The notes below the pieces were generated by a model. The model saw only the letters and a list, made by a program, of their open reading frames with translations. It did no database searches and was not told the DNA's origin. 64,000 nt of DNA from Polytrichum commune (Eukaryota > Streptophyta > Polytrichopsida > Polytrichales > Polytrichaceae), in contig OX485806.1 of the NCBI GenBank assembly GCA_950295325.1, positions 34,968,001 to 35,032,000 of the forward strand. Direction: 5' to 3'. Both the position numbers and the translations under genes were made by a program. Below are positions 35,481 through 48,330 of the stretch, piece by piece. Each line of letters starts with the position of its first letter. Positions within the stretch are counted from its first letter, which is position 1.

Positions 35481-35733
35481 ACAAGCAAAAACAAGAAGAT
35501 AAGAGAAGTGAAGAGAAGTGAAAACAAGAGAAGACACGAGAATGGTCAAACTGAATTTTTTTCTTTTTTTCAAAACTGCCCTTTTTGGGCTTATATATAT
35601 ATTTTAAATCAACACATTCACTTTTTGGTGCACAGTCATTCCTCTTGGTCCACATTGGGTTTACACCTAGTGAGGGGCCCAAACGCTTTGTAAATTATTT
35701 ATCTTAAGGAAATCGAACCATGGAAGTTAGACT

Positions 35734-35781
35734 ATGAAGTCGGACCATGGAAAAAGGCCATCTTCCATGGTCCGACTTCAT
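35734..35781. repeat. 19-bp perfect hairpin
   Basis: ATGAAGTCGGACCATGGAA (35734-35752) pairs perfectly with TTCCATGGTCCGACTTCAT (35763-35781), loop about 10 bases. Weaker flanking pairing (ACCATGG.../...CCATGGT) extends it to a short foldback element. Confidence 0.8.
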
Positions 35782-36183
35782 GGTCCATGGTGTAAACCAG
35801 CCCTAAACATCTATTAATTTTAGTGTGACATTACAATGGGCATCCCATACTAGTAATCAACGTGGTCTTCGTGACTTTATCATGGTAATATGCAACACCA
35901 AGTGGCATATGACACCCTCACTAGTTGCCACTCGATGATTGCAAGACAATTAATGGGGGGCCAATGATGGGTGGTATGGGCCACACTAAACAACATATTT
36001 AGGGTAGTCGATGTGCGTTGGCGGAAGGCGACAAATATTGATGGGCATGCACTTGGTCATGAGTCATGGCACACATCCCGCGATCAAAATGATCATTGCC
36101 ACAAATCATGCCTGACGGAGGTCATGGGAACCCATGTAATTTCAACTACTAAATAACTACTAAATTTTACGAGCTCGGTTATC

Positions 36184-36213
36184 CCCCCTCCCCCCCTCCC
36201 CCCCTCCCCCCCT
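36184..36213. repeat. CCCCCCT microsatellite
   Basis: This run of C6-7T units sits just before the tandem MITE array. Confidence 0.85.
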
Positions 36214-36239
36214 ATCTCAACCTCCGTAAGTTGCCGTCA

Positions 36240-37400
36240 CCTTACCTTCACAGCATGGGCTCCCAAGTCCCACGCATATTAGCAAGTCCCAACATGGAGG
36301 GAAACTCCCAACTTTTGAGCCTCAAGAAATCGTTAAAATATGGTTAACTATTGCGTTTAAAGGTGTTGCCACGTAAACATCCATGTCATACTTGGGACTT
36401 GGGACTTGGGACCCTATGTGAACCAGCCCTTATTGTATATCTAAAATCTAAAAAACCATTCTTATAAGTTGCCGTCACCTTATATTAGGGTTGGTTCACA
36501 TGGGGTCTCAAGTCCCAACATGGAGGGAAACTCCCAACTTTTGAGCCTCAAGAAGCCATTAAAATATGGCTAACTATCACGTCCAAAGGTGTTGCCATGT
36601 ATGCATCCATGTCATACTTGGGACTTGGGACTTCGGACCGTGTGTGAACCAACCCTTATGATATATCTAAACTATCAAAAAATCATTCATATAAGTTGTC
36701 GTCTCCTTACCTTACAGCTAATTCACATGGGGTCCCGAGTCCCAATGTGGAGGGCAACTCCCAACTTTTGAGCCTCAAGAAACCATTAAAATATAGTTAA
36801 CTATCATGTCCAAAGGTGTTGCCATGTAGGCATCCATGTCATACTTGGGACTTGGGACTTCGGACCCTGTGTGAACCAACCCTTATTATATATCTAAAAT
36901 ATCAAAAAATCATTCGTATAAGTTGTCGTCTCCTTACCTTACAACTGATTCACATGGGGTCCCAAGTCCCAACGTGGAGGGCAAGTCCCAACTTTTGAGC
37001 CTCAAGAAACCATTAAAATATGGCTAACTATCACGTCCAAAGGTGTTGCCATGTAGGCATCCATGTCATACTTGGGACTTAGAACTTGGGACTTTGGACC
37101 CTGTGTGAACCGGCGCATTTCAATGTAGAATGTCATTTTGCATACATCCCTTATTATATACCTAAACTCTCAAAAAACCATTTGTATAAGTTGCCGTCAC
37201 CTTACCTTATGCTGGTTCACATAAGGTCCCAATTACCAACGTGGAGGGAAACTCCCAACTTTTGAGCCTCCGGATACCATTAAAATATGGTTGACTATCA
37301 CTTCCATAGGTGTTGCCGTGTGGGCATCAATGTCATACTTGGGACTTGGGACTTGGGACCCCATGTGAACAAACCCTTATTATATTATACCTAAAATCTC
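36240..37400. repeat. Five-unit tandem array of a MITE
   Basis: Units of about 225-265 bp (boundaries near 36429, 36653, 36881, 37147) each contain GGTTCACATGGGGTCYCAAG near one end and the inverted form GGGACTTGGGAC...TGTGAACCARCCC at the other, plus a shared CCCAACTTTTGAGCCTC core. The fourth has a roughly 37-bp insertion. Two units carry an identical-looking 60-codon frame as a by-product. The element at 46233-46604 is a diverged relative. Confidence 0.8.
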
Positions 37401-37487
37401 AAAAAATCATTTGTATAAGTTGCCTTGAAGTTGCTGAATATTTTGAAAATCACATTATCAGTCTTATTTAAAGGTAGACAAACCTTA

Positions 37488-38375
37488 AATGCTTACCTTT
37501 TCCAACTAGCCCACTTCTCCTAGGCTATGAAACACACGATTAGTATGAGATGGTTAGCAAATTTGAATCGAGATTGTAGCCACTTTCATCATAATTTTTG
37601 GAGCTCCTATGAATATCTTGTTCACTACCATATAGTGAAGATTCTTATTCTCGTTAAATGGTCATATAGGACCCCCCCTCCCCCTAGTTATGTTGAGTGT
37701 TAAGCCTAGAATGGTTTATCATGTTTTGAGCACGTAGTCCGATCTTTTTAAAATGCATGTCCTTTGGTATCTATTCTTGGAGCCACACCAAACCACGCAC
37801 CATTCAAATACATGTGTCCAATTGAGACAAGTAACCAAATTAGACACATCTACCTTAAATTGGAAACCACAATATCAACTTTATTTAAGGTAGACGGCCC
37901 TTAAATGCTTACCTTTTCCAACTAGCCCACTTCTCCTAGGCTATGAAACATGTGATTACTAAGAGATGGCTAGCAAATCCAAATCAAGGCTCTAGTCACT
38001 TCATTCATAATATTGTAGAGCTCCTATGAACATCTAGTTCATTACCAAAGATAAGATTCTCATTCTCATTAAATGGCCATATAGGCCCCCCCCAAAAAAA
38101 AACCCAATTATGTTAATTGTTAAGCCTACAATGGTTTATCACATTTTGAGCACGTTGTCCAATCACTCTTGAACACATGTCGTCTTTTTCATACCCATTC
38201 TTAACGCCACACCAACCCACCTACCACTCCGATATAGGTATCCGATTGAGAAAAATAGCCAAATTAGACACATCTACCTTAAATTGGAAACCACAATATC
38301 AACTTTATTTAAGGTAGACAACCCTGAAATGGTTCCTTTTCTCAACTAGCCCACTTCTCCTAGGATATGAAACAT
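37488..38375. repeat. Dispersed repeat H, three adjacent copies
   Basis: TTTTCCAACTAGCCCACTTC / TCCTAGGCTATGAAAC appears near 37497, 37912 and (as TTTTCTCAACTAGCCC) 38336, spaced about 420 bp, each followed or preceded by related sequence including CATATAGGCCCCCCC-like runs. It is related to 24577-24800. Confidence 0.6.
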
Positions 38376-38402
38376 ACTAGTACTGGACCGGTACTAGTAC
38401 TA
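38375..38402. repeat. Short palindrome
   Basis: TACTAGTAC (38375-38383) and GTACTAGTA flank TGGACCG, giving a compact inverted repeat. Confidence 0.6.
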
Positions 38403-38600
38403 CCCGTAGGTATCAAAATTGTAATACAAGTCAAATATTGATATTTGTTGGCTCTGTTTGTAGGACAGAGACTATGCATCAACTTCTTCGTTTCAAGAGC
38501 AAATTTCCTAACCACTTAGTGTTCACACTTGGACGTTACTTGTTCTTGTTATTTTTGGTCCACTTTATGTAATGTGGATGTTAACTATAGTTTATATATA

Positions 38601-39045
38601 CAGTCTACCCTCTATAAATGTTAACCCTTGGGAGTGGATCAAAGTTAACATTTATAGAGGTGTTAATAGTTAAAAATTATAAAATTACTTTTTTGAGCAA
38701 TATACAAATCTTAACATTTATAAATATAAGCAATTGTGAAGAGTCCTTGTGAGAGAATACCATTCATAAAATTGCAAACCCAATCAAAACTTTATTCAAT
38801 ATCAAGTTTACAAATCACGGGTGAAGTATGAATCAATAATATGGATGTGTAGTTTTTATCATCCATATTATGGTTGTATTTCATTCGTTAACATTTATAG
38901 AGTCAAATTTACAAAGAAGGGAGTACCATTTTGTTAACAGTTAACACATTTAACATTTATAGTGTGCAATATGTGGGGAGTAGAATAAAGTTAACATTTA
39001 GAGAGGGTTAACACTTATAGGTGTAACATTTATAGAGGGTGGACT
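38601..39045. mobile_element. Emigrant/pogo-like MITE
   Basis: It begins TA|CAGTCTACCCTCTATAAATG and ends CATTTATAGAGGGTGGACT|ATA. The CAGT...CTCTATAA terminus and TA target site are those of pogo-derived (Emigrant-like) MITEs in plants. Subterminal GTTAACATTTATAGAG repeats recur internally. It has no ORF. Confidence 0.7.
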
Positions 39046-39698
39046 ATATATATATATATATATAAGTGCTCCCTAAAATGCATTGAAATAAATCTAGTTA
39101 ACTTTAGTTATTCCGGCAGTTCTTGATTATTTATTTTAAAAATTTCGGGTGATAAGTGAGTAGCTTCAATCCTTGACCCGTATTTGAAAAGAAGGTGCAC
39201 CAAATCCAAGAAAGGTTTGGTATAGTGAATAGCCATGGATTGGCATGTGCAAAGTAATGAGCTACAATTGTAGTCTTTCATAGCAAAGGACAGAGCCTCA
39301 CGGTTCTACCATTTTCTTGTTGAATATGTCAAGGGGAGAGAATCTTTGTGTACCTCAGTTATTCTAATTAGTATCCATATTGGTACTAGGATGATTTTAC
39401 CTAGGTATGAAAATTGTTGTATGGTGTAGAGACCCAAATAATATTGAAAAACAAAATATTTTTATATACCCATACCCCACGGGTATGAAAAACGTGAAAT
39501 CCTCATAATAGATACCTGAATGGTTCCAAAATTAGATAGTACTAGTCCAACACAATAAGTAACATTATCATACCATTCATGCTAGGAATTACGGAATCCT
39601 TGCCACTGCTTCTCTTCCACTAGACATGTTTGTAATCTATGAACGTGGATTCAAATCTCCTAATGTAATAGATCATAAAACCATCCAGTGGAAGAGAA

Positions 39699-40079
39699 CT
39701 ACACTAAATATGATAATTAGTGTTATATGGTACTTAATGTCACTATGGTAACTTTTCGGATGATACTCCTTATGAATAAGTGAACAAATACTGTCCTAGA
39801 TGATGGATGAGTTCATCCATTGGCCAAAACCCTACCTTCTCTTGTCAGCAAGTTGTGATGAAATATTGTCATGGATGATTGAAATCTGGATGAAAAATCA
39901 CATGGTAAGTGACAGTAATTGCAGCACTGTAAATCTATAATCCCCCAAAAAATCTACAAGGAATGACGAATAATGTTGGGTTAACATGTAGTGTTGGTGA
40001 CACTACACTGCGGTCCACAATTAGTATAATTGAGCAAGACAATTAGAATTGGTGATACTACATATCATATCTAGTGTAG
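39699..40079. mobile_element. MITE family E, full-length copy
   Basis: The ends are CTACACTAAATATGATAATT and CATATCTAGTGTAG. The left 300 bp are nearly identical to 2033-2330, while the right 80 bp, absent from that copy, match 29925-30305. The 2033 copy is therefore an internal/terminal deletion form. Confidence 0.8.
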
Positions 40080-40513
40080 TGGTAAGGAACCGTGATTCCC
40101 GTAGTGGGTTACACTAAGGGTGTGGCGTCGCTTAATTAGGGGTTAAACACCGTAAACATGGTAATTGGCTTTGTAAGCATCATTTGGCATAAGTTAGTTT
40201 GAATGTACACAACAACAACTTGACATTTATGAGTAAGTAAGGTAGAGCGTACTAAAACCAACACCCAAACATCTTGCACGGTAAGGAAATATTGATTATG
40301 AAATGTTTATCATGTGAACATCATGCATATTCCTTAACGGCTTTGGGTAATCTACCAATGAAACTTGAACCCTTATAACCTTTGCATACAAAATTCAAAG
40401 AAGGCATACTTGGGTGCGTTGGAGTCGCCTTTCAATTGCTAACCAGAAAAACAATAACTCCTTTAAATCTAATAATAGTATTTTTACTTAGCACCTCAAA
40501 GTGACGGTTTTTA

Positions 40514-40996
40514 GGGCCACTTCACACATGAGCCAAGAGCCACGACCATGAAATTGTAAGAGCCCCAAAAGAAAGCGTCCAAAGGCTGTCCCAAGACACC
40601 TCCAAAATCATGTAGTGTGGTCATGGACCCTCAAGTGTAGGGTGAAGTCATATGTGACCACGCCCTCAACCAAATGGCATTTCAATGAATCTCTATTCAT
40701 GCGGCGTTCTCACACATGATGAGCGTTCACAATGCCATGGTCTCCCAATGGTTTTGTGTTAGGCCTACCTCCAAGAGATGAGTTTTGAAAATAATCCAAG
40801 TGACCATGAAGCATGACCCATTCAATGCCATGTAAAAATCCATGTCGACTTTACACCCACCTTGCATCCACATACTCCGTAGGTCCCTCAAGCGTAGTGC
40901 GAAGAAGCAAACATGGACCGGCTCCGCCTTTTCCACCAACGAGAGTGCTTGAAGTGTGATGGTCACGGGCTCTCAGTCTCGTGCGTGAAGTGGCCC
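40514..40996. mobile_element. Tourist/Harbinger-like MITE family C, copy 3
   Basis: TTA|GGGCCACTTCACACATGAG at the left and CGTGCGTGAAGTGGCCC at the right. The interior is the reverse complement of the copy at 6250 (ATGGTCTCCCAATGGTTTTG). Confidence 0.7.
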
Positions 40997-41122
40997 TTGG
41001 CACTCTCTCTACCTTACCTTAGAGGTTTATTAAGTATTTGATATACATACCTGCAAGTAACAAGTACATATACGTGCAAAAATGTTGCGGTAACTTGTGA
41101 TTACTTTCACGTCAACCACAAA

Positions 41123-41160
41123 CAACGCAACACAACACAACACAACACAACACAACACAA
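41123..41160. repeat. CACAA pentanucleotide microsatellite
   Basis: At least six consecutive ACACA/CAACA-type 5-bp units. Confidence 0.85.
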
Positions 41161-42195
41161 AGCACTTGTGGCAGCGTGAGATCACTGTGACTCATGTGGT
41201 GTAAGGGTGGGTTTGATATTTGGCAGAATGGCCTTTTTGCACAAACTCCGAAACTGGAAACCCACAGGGACTCACTTCAATTCCTAATTACTCCCACACA
41301 AGTGAGCGAGCCGGCTTACTACCAACCATGCAAAGGGGAGGGGGAGGGGAAGGAAGGGGGGGAGTGGGGGTTGAATCGCCTCCTTAACTTGCTTCGGTTA
41401 CCATATGTGTGTGGGCGGGCATGCATGCATGCATCGATTTGAAGTGGCCCACCAACCAAAACAAACTTTCAAACTTCGTGTTTCACTTGAATCTCTCGCT
41501 CACACGGCACTCGTCCGGCACATGTGGTTGTTGAATCATAAGGTGCTTACAATGTGGCCCTACCTAATATCGTGGGTGTTTTTGAAGTTTTGAAAGAGAA
41601 AAAACATAAAAAATTTAAAAAATCCAACTTTGGGTCATATGACTTGGGTCAAACGATTGTGATTCATGCAAACTATCGGTTTAAGTTTCAAGATCAAAGT
41701 TCAAACGTGAAAGTCACAAACGCCAACAAGTCAAAGTGAAGATTTTGACTTTCTACAACAAACATGGGCCCAAGTCCTTTAATTGCGTTACCAATCCAAC
41801 CTTGAACGGTCGAATTTATATTTGGAGCACGTAGTCCTGGATCTCCACATGTAGAACACGAGTCTTTATGATGTCTAATCTTATCTATAAACCTTGCCAT
41901 GCTTATACCACTCAAGTCTAGGCGTCCACTTGAGAAGAGTGACCACATCCGGCCCACACACACCTTAATGTAGGAAATGTTGCTCCCATGATGTTTTCAT
42001 TTCGATGTACTATTAAGGGCCATGTCAAAATGTTTGTGCCCACTTTGGCCCTTTCATGGCCACAAAATAACAAATTGTTCAAGACGCGGTTGAATCCAAC
42101 ACTGGGTGCACCCAATTTTTCATATGCTCTAACACATGTCACCATGACTACAAATAAAACAACTATTAATGCTAAGACGTAGGGGTTTACAATAT

Positions 42196-42276
42196 AGTAG
42201 AGTATGGGGGGATTGTAATACCCATGTAGGTGATGTTTTATAAAGCAATCATGGTCCCCATACTCTACTATACTAA
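42196..42276. repeat. Inverted repeat around AGTAGAGTATGGGG
   Basis: ATAGTAGAGTATGGGG (about 42195-42210) is complementary to CCCCATACTCTACTAT (about 42257-42272), forming a 16-bp stem with a 46-base loop. Confidence 0.7.
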
Positions 42277-42480
42277 TAAGAGTTTTCAACCCCCCCCCTC
42301 CCCCAGCTTGCCCTCCCTCCCCTCAGTAAGTGTTGTGAATGTTAACTCATTTAGAACCATGTCAAAATGCTTGTGGTCACTCTTACACTATGATTTGGGC
42401 GAACCAACCCATACATTCGTTCCTTGTTGGATGCCTGAATCCTGGCCTCCAAGGAACTAGTGTACGGGTTGTTTTGCCCC

Positions 42481-43340
42481 AGCCCTTACACTACCAACAT
42501 ATGATTCCCTAACAAATCATTATGTGCCAATACAAAAATATGCAAATCTAGCATAGTGATAGATTTGCATAGTTTACAATGACGTAGGACAACTTTCCAA
42601 TGACACGGGTCAATTGCTCAAGACTCATATGCCCATCTAAGTGTTACCAAACAAAAACAAAGTGCTAGGCCGGAGAATTATTCGGCCGTTGCCGCTGCCA
42701 CTAGACAACACTCATTTCGTTTCTACCATGCTTCCCAGAGACGGTCTCCATTTGTTAGTAGCATGGCTTCCAACGTCATAATGAGGAACATCCAACAAGG
42801 AACGAGTGTATGGGTTGGTTCGCCCCAGGCCTTTTCCAAGAGACGGTCTCTATCTGTTAGTAGCACGGCTTCCAACGTTATAATGAGGAACATCCAACAA
42901 GGAACGAATGTATGGGTTGGTTCGCCCCAAACCTTTTCCAAGAGACGGTCTCTATCTGTTAGTAGCACGGCTTCCAACGTTATAATGAGGAACATCCAAC
43001 AAGGAACGAGTGTATGGGTTGGTTCGCCCCAGCCCTTACTCTACCAACACGTGATTCCTTGACAAATCATTATGTGCCAATAGAAAAAATGCAAATCTAG
43101 CATGGTGATAGATTTGCATAGTTTACAGTGACGTAGGACAAGTTTCCAATGACGCAGGTCAATTGCTCAGGACTCATATGCTCGTCTAAGTGTTACCCAA
43201 CAAAAACAAAGCGCTAGGCCGGAGAATTATCCGGCTGTTGCTGCTGCCACCAGACAACACTCATTTCGTTTCTGCCATGCTTCCAAGAGACGGTCTCTAT
43301 CTGTTAGTAGCACGGCTTCCAACATTATAATGAGGAACAT
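42481..43340. repeat. 550-bp duplication with embedded 102-bp tandem repeat
   Basis: AGACGGTCTC blocks at 42739, 42841 and 42943 are spaced exactly 102 bp, and a fourth is at 43287. The flank from AGCCCTTACACTACCAAC (42481) recurs at 43031. Because 102 is a multiple of three, open frames persist on both strands (42763-43062 plus, 42723-42995 minus); these are not treated as genes. Confidence 0.8.
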
Positions 43341-46300
43341 GTGTGTTGTGGGTACCTTATGAGTGAGCCCCGAGAGTGAGACTAGACCCGTCATCTCGCA
43401 AAGAAGAACGTACAGTCAAGTCAAGTCAAGTCAATCCCATCCTTGAGTGAAGTTCCAATGTTACAAGTTGTAATGGAAAACACCCGGGGTCCCAAATGTG
43501 CGATGGGGGCAATGAAGGGCAATGAAGGGTGAATGGCACTACAAGCATATGAGGCCAAGGCACTTGACTTACATCACGGAGGAATTGTTCTACGTCACTA
43601 GAAAAGATGCAAATCTACAACTAGGATTCAAGTGTGTTTGGATTTGTGCACGAAGTTTGGACAATTTTAATTGTCAAGGCGACGTACATTAGATTGTAAA
43701 ACTGCCCAAGTATGGTGGTTGGTGAGCATGGAATAGAACACATGCGAAGTTGTGTGTTGTTGCTTTTGCTATTGTCGTTTGATGTTTCGGTCCCCACAAG
43801 TAAATGTGCGCAAAGCCACATGGGCACCTCCATGATCCCACCTGGTTTGCTTGCAACATTGTCACCTTGCATCCTACATACCGATCCCCTTGCATCCTGG
43901 GAACCATCCCCCTTTGTGGGCCTACCTCCTTGGCTTTGTGAATAAAATGGCTAGAACCATTCCCCCCTGTGTATAGAATGGCTAGAATAGGCATTGACAA
44001 GCCACCTAAACCCACCTTGAACCAACTCAAGATAGAGTGGGGCCCGTTACCTACCCTACATGGAGGTAGTGGAGGTCGCTATGAGGTGGCGCCACTAATG
44101 GCACCTAAAACCGGCACTCCCTGGGCCTGGACACTCCTACACCATGGGGAACGGTTCAAGGTAGCAAGGTGGTGGCAACCATGAGGCATTTATAGGTGTT
44201 AGTTTCGGGTGGGGTGTTGGTTTTAGCACCGTCCACCTTACTTAGATGTTAGGGTGTTGGTTTTAGCACCATGTACCTTAGAAGTGGAGGGAGACAAAAA
44301 TAACTCTTTATATTGGTTATTGTTTCATTTAATGACATTTTAATCATGAGAACTACGGAGAGGAAGGGGCACTTGCAGGTGACCTTGAATCGGTGTGTGG
44401 ATAGTTGCTCATAGCAAGTACATGTTAAATGACTTCCAAGTAGGGTTAGTCACGGCAACACAAATACTTGAGGATGGCCTCCCGGGGGGTGTGGGGCACT
44501 CAATGTGGCCCGTACGGTACCACGTGGGCGTACAAAATAATATTTAATGAGAATTTGGCTTAAATTTCACCAAGTTTCATATAGATAAATAAGGCACCAT
44601 AAATTTTCTTCTAGGAGGTAAGTATACCTAATGCCCCCCTAACATTTATCACAAGAAGATTTTATTTCATCCAAATAGACTAGGATCATACTCCCCAAAA
44701 GTTTGTATGTGTTAATCCATGAAGTTGCAATAATTGTCAACCCCCGCTTCATACTTCAATAACTTTATCAATACAAAGTGATTTACAAGCATACATCCAA
44801 AGAATGTTAATTTTTTTTCAAATCACGTAGTACACTTTATCACACACATAGTCAAAGTTATTTACTCTAGTAGTTCAAATTTGCCATACACATACATGTG
44901 ACTTTATGTAGTCTATGGTCTAAATGTATGTACTAGTCTTTCTTTCTTTTTGTCGTGAAATATTTATGTAGGGGGAATTAATAAGGGGTTGTGCATACAC
45001 GTGGCTCTGACTCTCAAAGTAGAGTCTCCCATCCCCCATCCCCTGGTGAGGATGGGACACAACCACAAAGCATGTTATTTGTCATAATAGTTAGATAAGA
45101 GTTAGATGCTTTGGAGATGGAAGGTGGTTGCGTGCACACATACCGTAGTTTGATAGCAGGTTCCGCACAAAACAATTCTAAAAATAGATGCCAAAATTTT
45201 GGAATATTATTGGCATTTTTTTCCGAATATAAAATTAATTATTTTTCAACATTGCCGAAAAGTAAGAAATTTTTACTTCTCACTAGAGTTTTACTTACAG
45301 TGGAAGCATATGTGAATTTTGAAAGAGAGAAGGTGCTCCTTTTGTAATCAAGCTCACTTACATTAGTCCACAAAGAATATGGGTTAAGAAGTAGCAAGAC
45401 TCTAGGTGAGGCTTTTCAAATGTGTTGTACACAAATTTTTGGAGTCCAATTGAGTATAGAAGATGAAGTTTTATAGAATTTTGTCCAACTAACAAAAGTT
45501 GAGAAAGCAATCCTTCTTCCACCTCCAACAAGTTTTGTGTCAAAATAAGTCTTTATGCAAAAGATATGGACAAAACATTGCAGCCGTGTAAAGATCAAAA
45601 AATTAAAATGCGTTCATAACAGTTTTTCGGAGCTCATTTGTGCATAGAAGATCAACTTTTTTGGAATTTTGTTGGTCTAAGAAAAGTTTAGAAATCAAGT
45701 AATCTTTCACTTCCAAGAAATTTTATGTCATTTGAAGACTCTATGCAAAAGTTATGCGTGTTATAAAAATGAAGTCTAACTCGGTGCTTCACCTCAAAGT
45801 TTACATATCCCATATGCATTGTTGAACACAACTCCACTCTACTTGCATAAAGCACAAAGCATTCTCAACTCTTCACTCACATCTTACTTGTCATTCAATG
45901 CAAGCGAGATGTACAAGATATAAGCTTAAATAGAAAATTAAAAATGAATTTAAGCTGAATTTTTAAAAATTAAAAGAGAAAATTGCTGAAATATGAATAT
46001 ACTATTTTAAGGTGACAAACCTACTTTTTGAACTTTAATTAATTATTCGGCTAACATGTGTCGAACCAGCTATGAACCTACGGTATAATGAGTCTAGCTC
46101 ACCAAAATCTTATGCTTTGTGGAAGCCATGTTACTAAGGAGGTATGGCCAAAACCTATCCTTTACAAAATTTAGATTGATAAATCTCAAATGAAGCTTAC
46201 TATGTAGCCCAATTTGGAATCTCTGATGCCAAAGGCCACTTGACATGGGATCCCAAACACCAAGTCCCACTCATGTTAACAAGTCTCAACATGGAGGCGA

Positions 46301-47739
46301 AGTCCCAACTGTTGAGCCTCAAGAGCCCATCAAAGTATAGCTTCAATGGGATCTTGGTTACTTTATGCAAAAATATCTCGGGACTTGTGTTGCAAGTTGG
46401 GTCTAGCTTTTTGCTAGATCCAACTCTCAACACAAGTCACAAGCCTCACCTCCAAAAAGCGTTGCCATGTAGGCATCCATGTCACACTTAGAACTTACGA
46501 CCAATGCAAAGTGATAAATCTCAACTTCCATGTTCTCAATGGCTGAGATTACACTGATTGACCTCAAGTGAACTAGGACTCGGGACCCCTGTGTGAAGTG
46601 GCCCTAAGTCTATAGTCAAACCGGCTTCAACATGAAACGTTTTAATGATATGGAGTTCCTAATGTTTTCACCTTCATGGAGTTCAACTTCCATGGTTCAC
46701 ATAAATCCTTGGTTGCTCCAGCTCACCTCCAACCTACGGTCTTCATTAATGAAGGAACCAAACAATATTGTCTAGATATCTTTGGGACACAGTTGATGGC
46801 TGATAGTACTTACCTACCATATTGTTTGATACATTACTAAGCAATCGGTTTAGTTTCCTAACACCTACCCAGGGGGTAATAGTAAAAACCGACCCCTATA
46901 AGTTCCTTCGCGTTCCATGCATCAAAGGAGGTAAGAGAAGCAAGGTAAAGTAGTAACTACCATGTGAATCCCACCAACCGGATTCATGTGCATGAACTCT
47001 TATACATCATGTGGCTTGAAGGTAAAAACATCGGGAACCCCTTACCACCAAATAAATCATTTCAAAGCACACTCGACTCCCCAAAATAACATCATCAAAG
47101 ATCCCAACTTAATAGTCAAGTGAGACTAAGTTTGAACGTTGGATAAGTCACTCATAAACCTTGACATGAGGGCACGGGGTTTTACACCGGAACCCTTGCA
47201 TGAATGGCACAAATCAAGCATGAATCCCAAACTCAAACCAATCATGTGCATTCACACAAAGCCCTACACCTACTAAATTTACAATCCTCGAATATCGACA
47301 CACTTTCGGTTTGTAACATGCCATTGATTTGAACCGATTTTACATTCTTTGACACCAGTGGGCTATGAATTTCTTTACTATATATATTTTTGTTGTTGTT
47401 GTCGATACCATTCGTGCCCATATATACCATGCACTCATCTTCATACTTAGGCAAAAAGTGCTCTAGTATCAACAAATAACAACATAACATTACTCAGTCG
47501 ATGAGCTATGTCCAGCTGCCTTGTCTTTAGATCTGATCTAAAGCACCGAGATTCCAACATCCGGAGGCCTTGTTCTCAGATCTGTTACGAGACCCATGAT
47601 CACAACTCATCAGTTGAGTAATCATGTTATGAACTCGTCGACTCGATTCTGGGATATATTACAAAGATTCACTCGCCTTGACATACCCACCAAATACCAA
47701 TATGTCATTATATAACTAGGTATACTAGGTAACTTCTTT
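43341..47739. other. Repeat-rich spacer
   Basis: It includes a short CAAGT run (43414-43432), a dispersed repeat at 43683-43820 related to 50266-50393 (TATGGTGGT...TTGCTTTTGCT...GTCGTTTGATGTTT), a relative of 14930-15160 at 43970-44290, and the element at 46233. A segment at 47500-47640 matches 27095-27215 in inverse orientation (GATTCCAACATCC). No gene was supported. Confidence 0.5.
46233..46604. mobile_element. Tourist-like MITE, diverged
   Basis: GGCCACTTGACATGGGATCC at the left and GGGACCCCTGTGTGAAGTGG / CCCTAA at the right form terminal inverted repeats mixing features of family C and of the array at 36.2 kb (CCCAAACACCAAGTCCC, CAACATGGAGGCGAAGTCCC). Confidence 0.6.
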
Positions 47740-48330
47740 TTGATACCCCCGGGGGTAGTAGGTTCTTTGATACCACCAAATTGATGGCGATTATTGATGC
47801 CCGTGCATTCACCTAATGATACTAGACCGGTCCAACTTCATTGGCGTCTAGGAGCCGGTCTAGGCCCCCTACTAGACTCTACCGGGTACTCATCAACACT
47901 ACTCCACCCGTCGCCGGGCTATTCAAAAGCGCTAGTAAGCTTTAAACTAACAACCCCAAAATACTTGCGCCTCACACGCAACACCATGCGGCCATTGAGT
48001 GGGGAGACCGTACCCCCCTTTAATTGTCATGGGCTGCCAAGGATTACAAGCCCAGTGGTATAGCTGGTAACGGTACCACAAGGGTCACCGATGATGTCAC
48101 AAAGGCAAACAACAATCTTCAATTCCTTACTGCCAGGCCCTCTACCCCGGCCGGGCCATTTTGAAACAGAAATTCAACTTTTTAGGTGAAATTATCGTAT
48201 CCCGACATTCAATATTGCATGGCTGGCAGCCGTAGTAGGAGGGGCTCTAGTATGCTCGTACATATTAAACAGCGAAAAACAATGTAGTGAAACTCTTTTA
48301 TAGAAACGGCCCTTCTTTTTTTTAAAGAGG
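47740..48330. other. Unidentified segment of higher GC
   Basis: The base composition changes abruptly here. An 89-codon frame (47794-48063) and a small frame reading IPTFNIAWLAAVVGGALVC, which would make a membrane segment, are visible, but neither is recognised. Possible explanations are organelle-derived DNA or a gene fragment. I could not assign it. Confidence 0.3.

Noticed and set aside
42723-43062. Overlapping frames of about 90-100 codons on both strands
   Set aside because: They exist because a 102-bp tandem repeat preserves frame; both strands are equally open, so neither is convincing as a gene.
42739-43300. Possible CRISPR-like array
   Set aside because: The repeats are long, contiguous and lack distinct spacers; a plant nuclear context also argues against it.
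47794-48063. 89-codon frame as a gene
   Set aside because: Not recognised, no start context, and other frames in the block look equally plausible; kept only as an unassigned segment.
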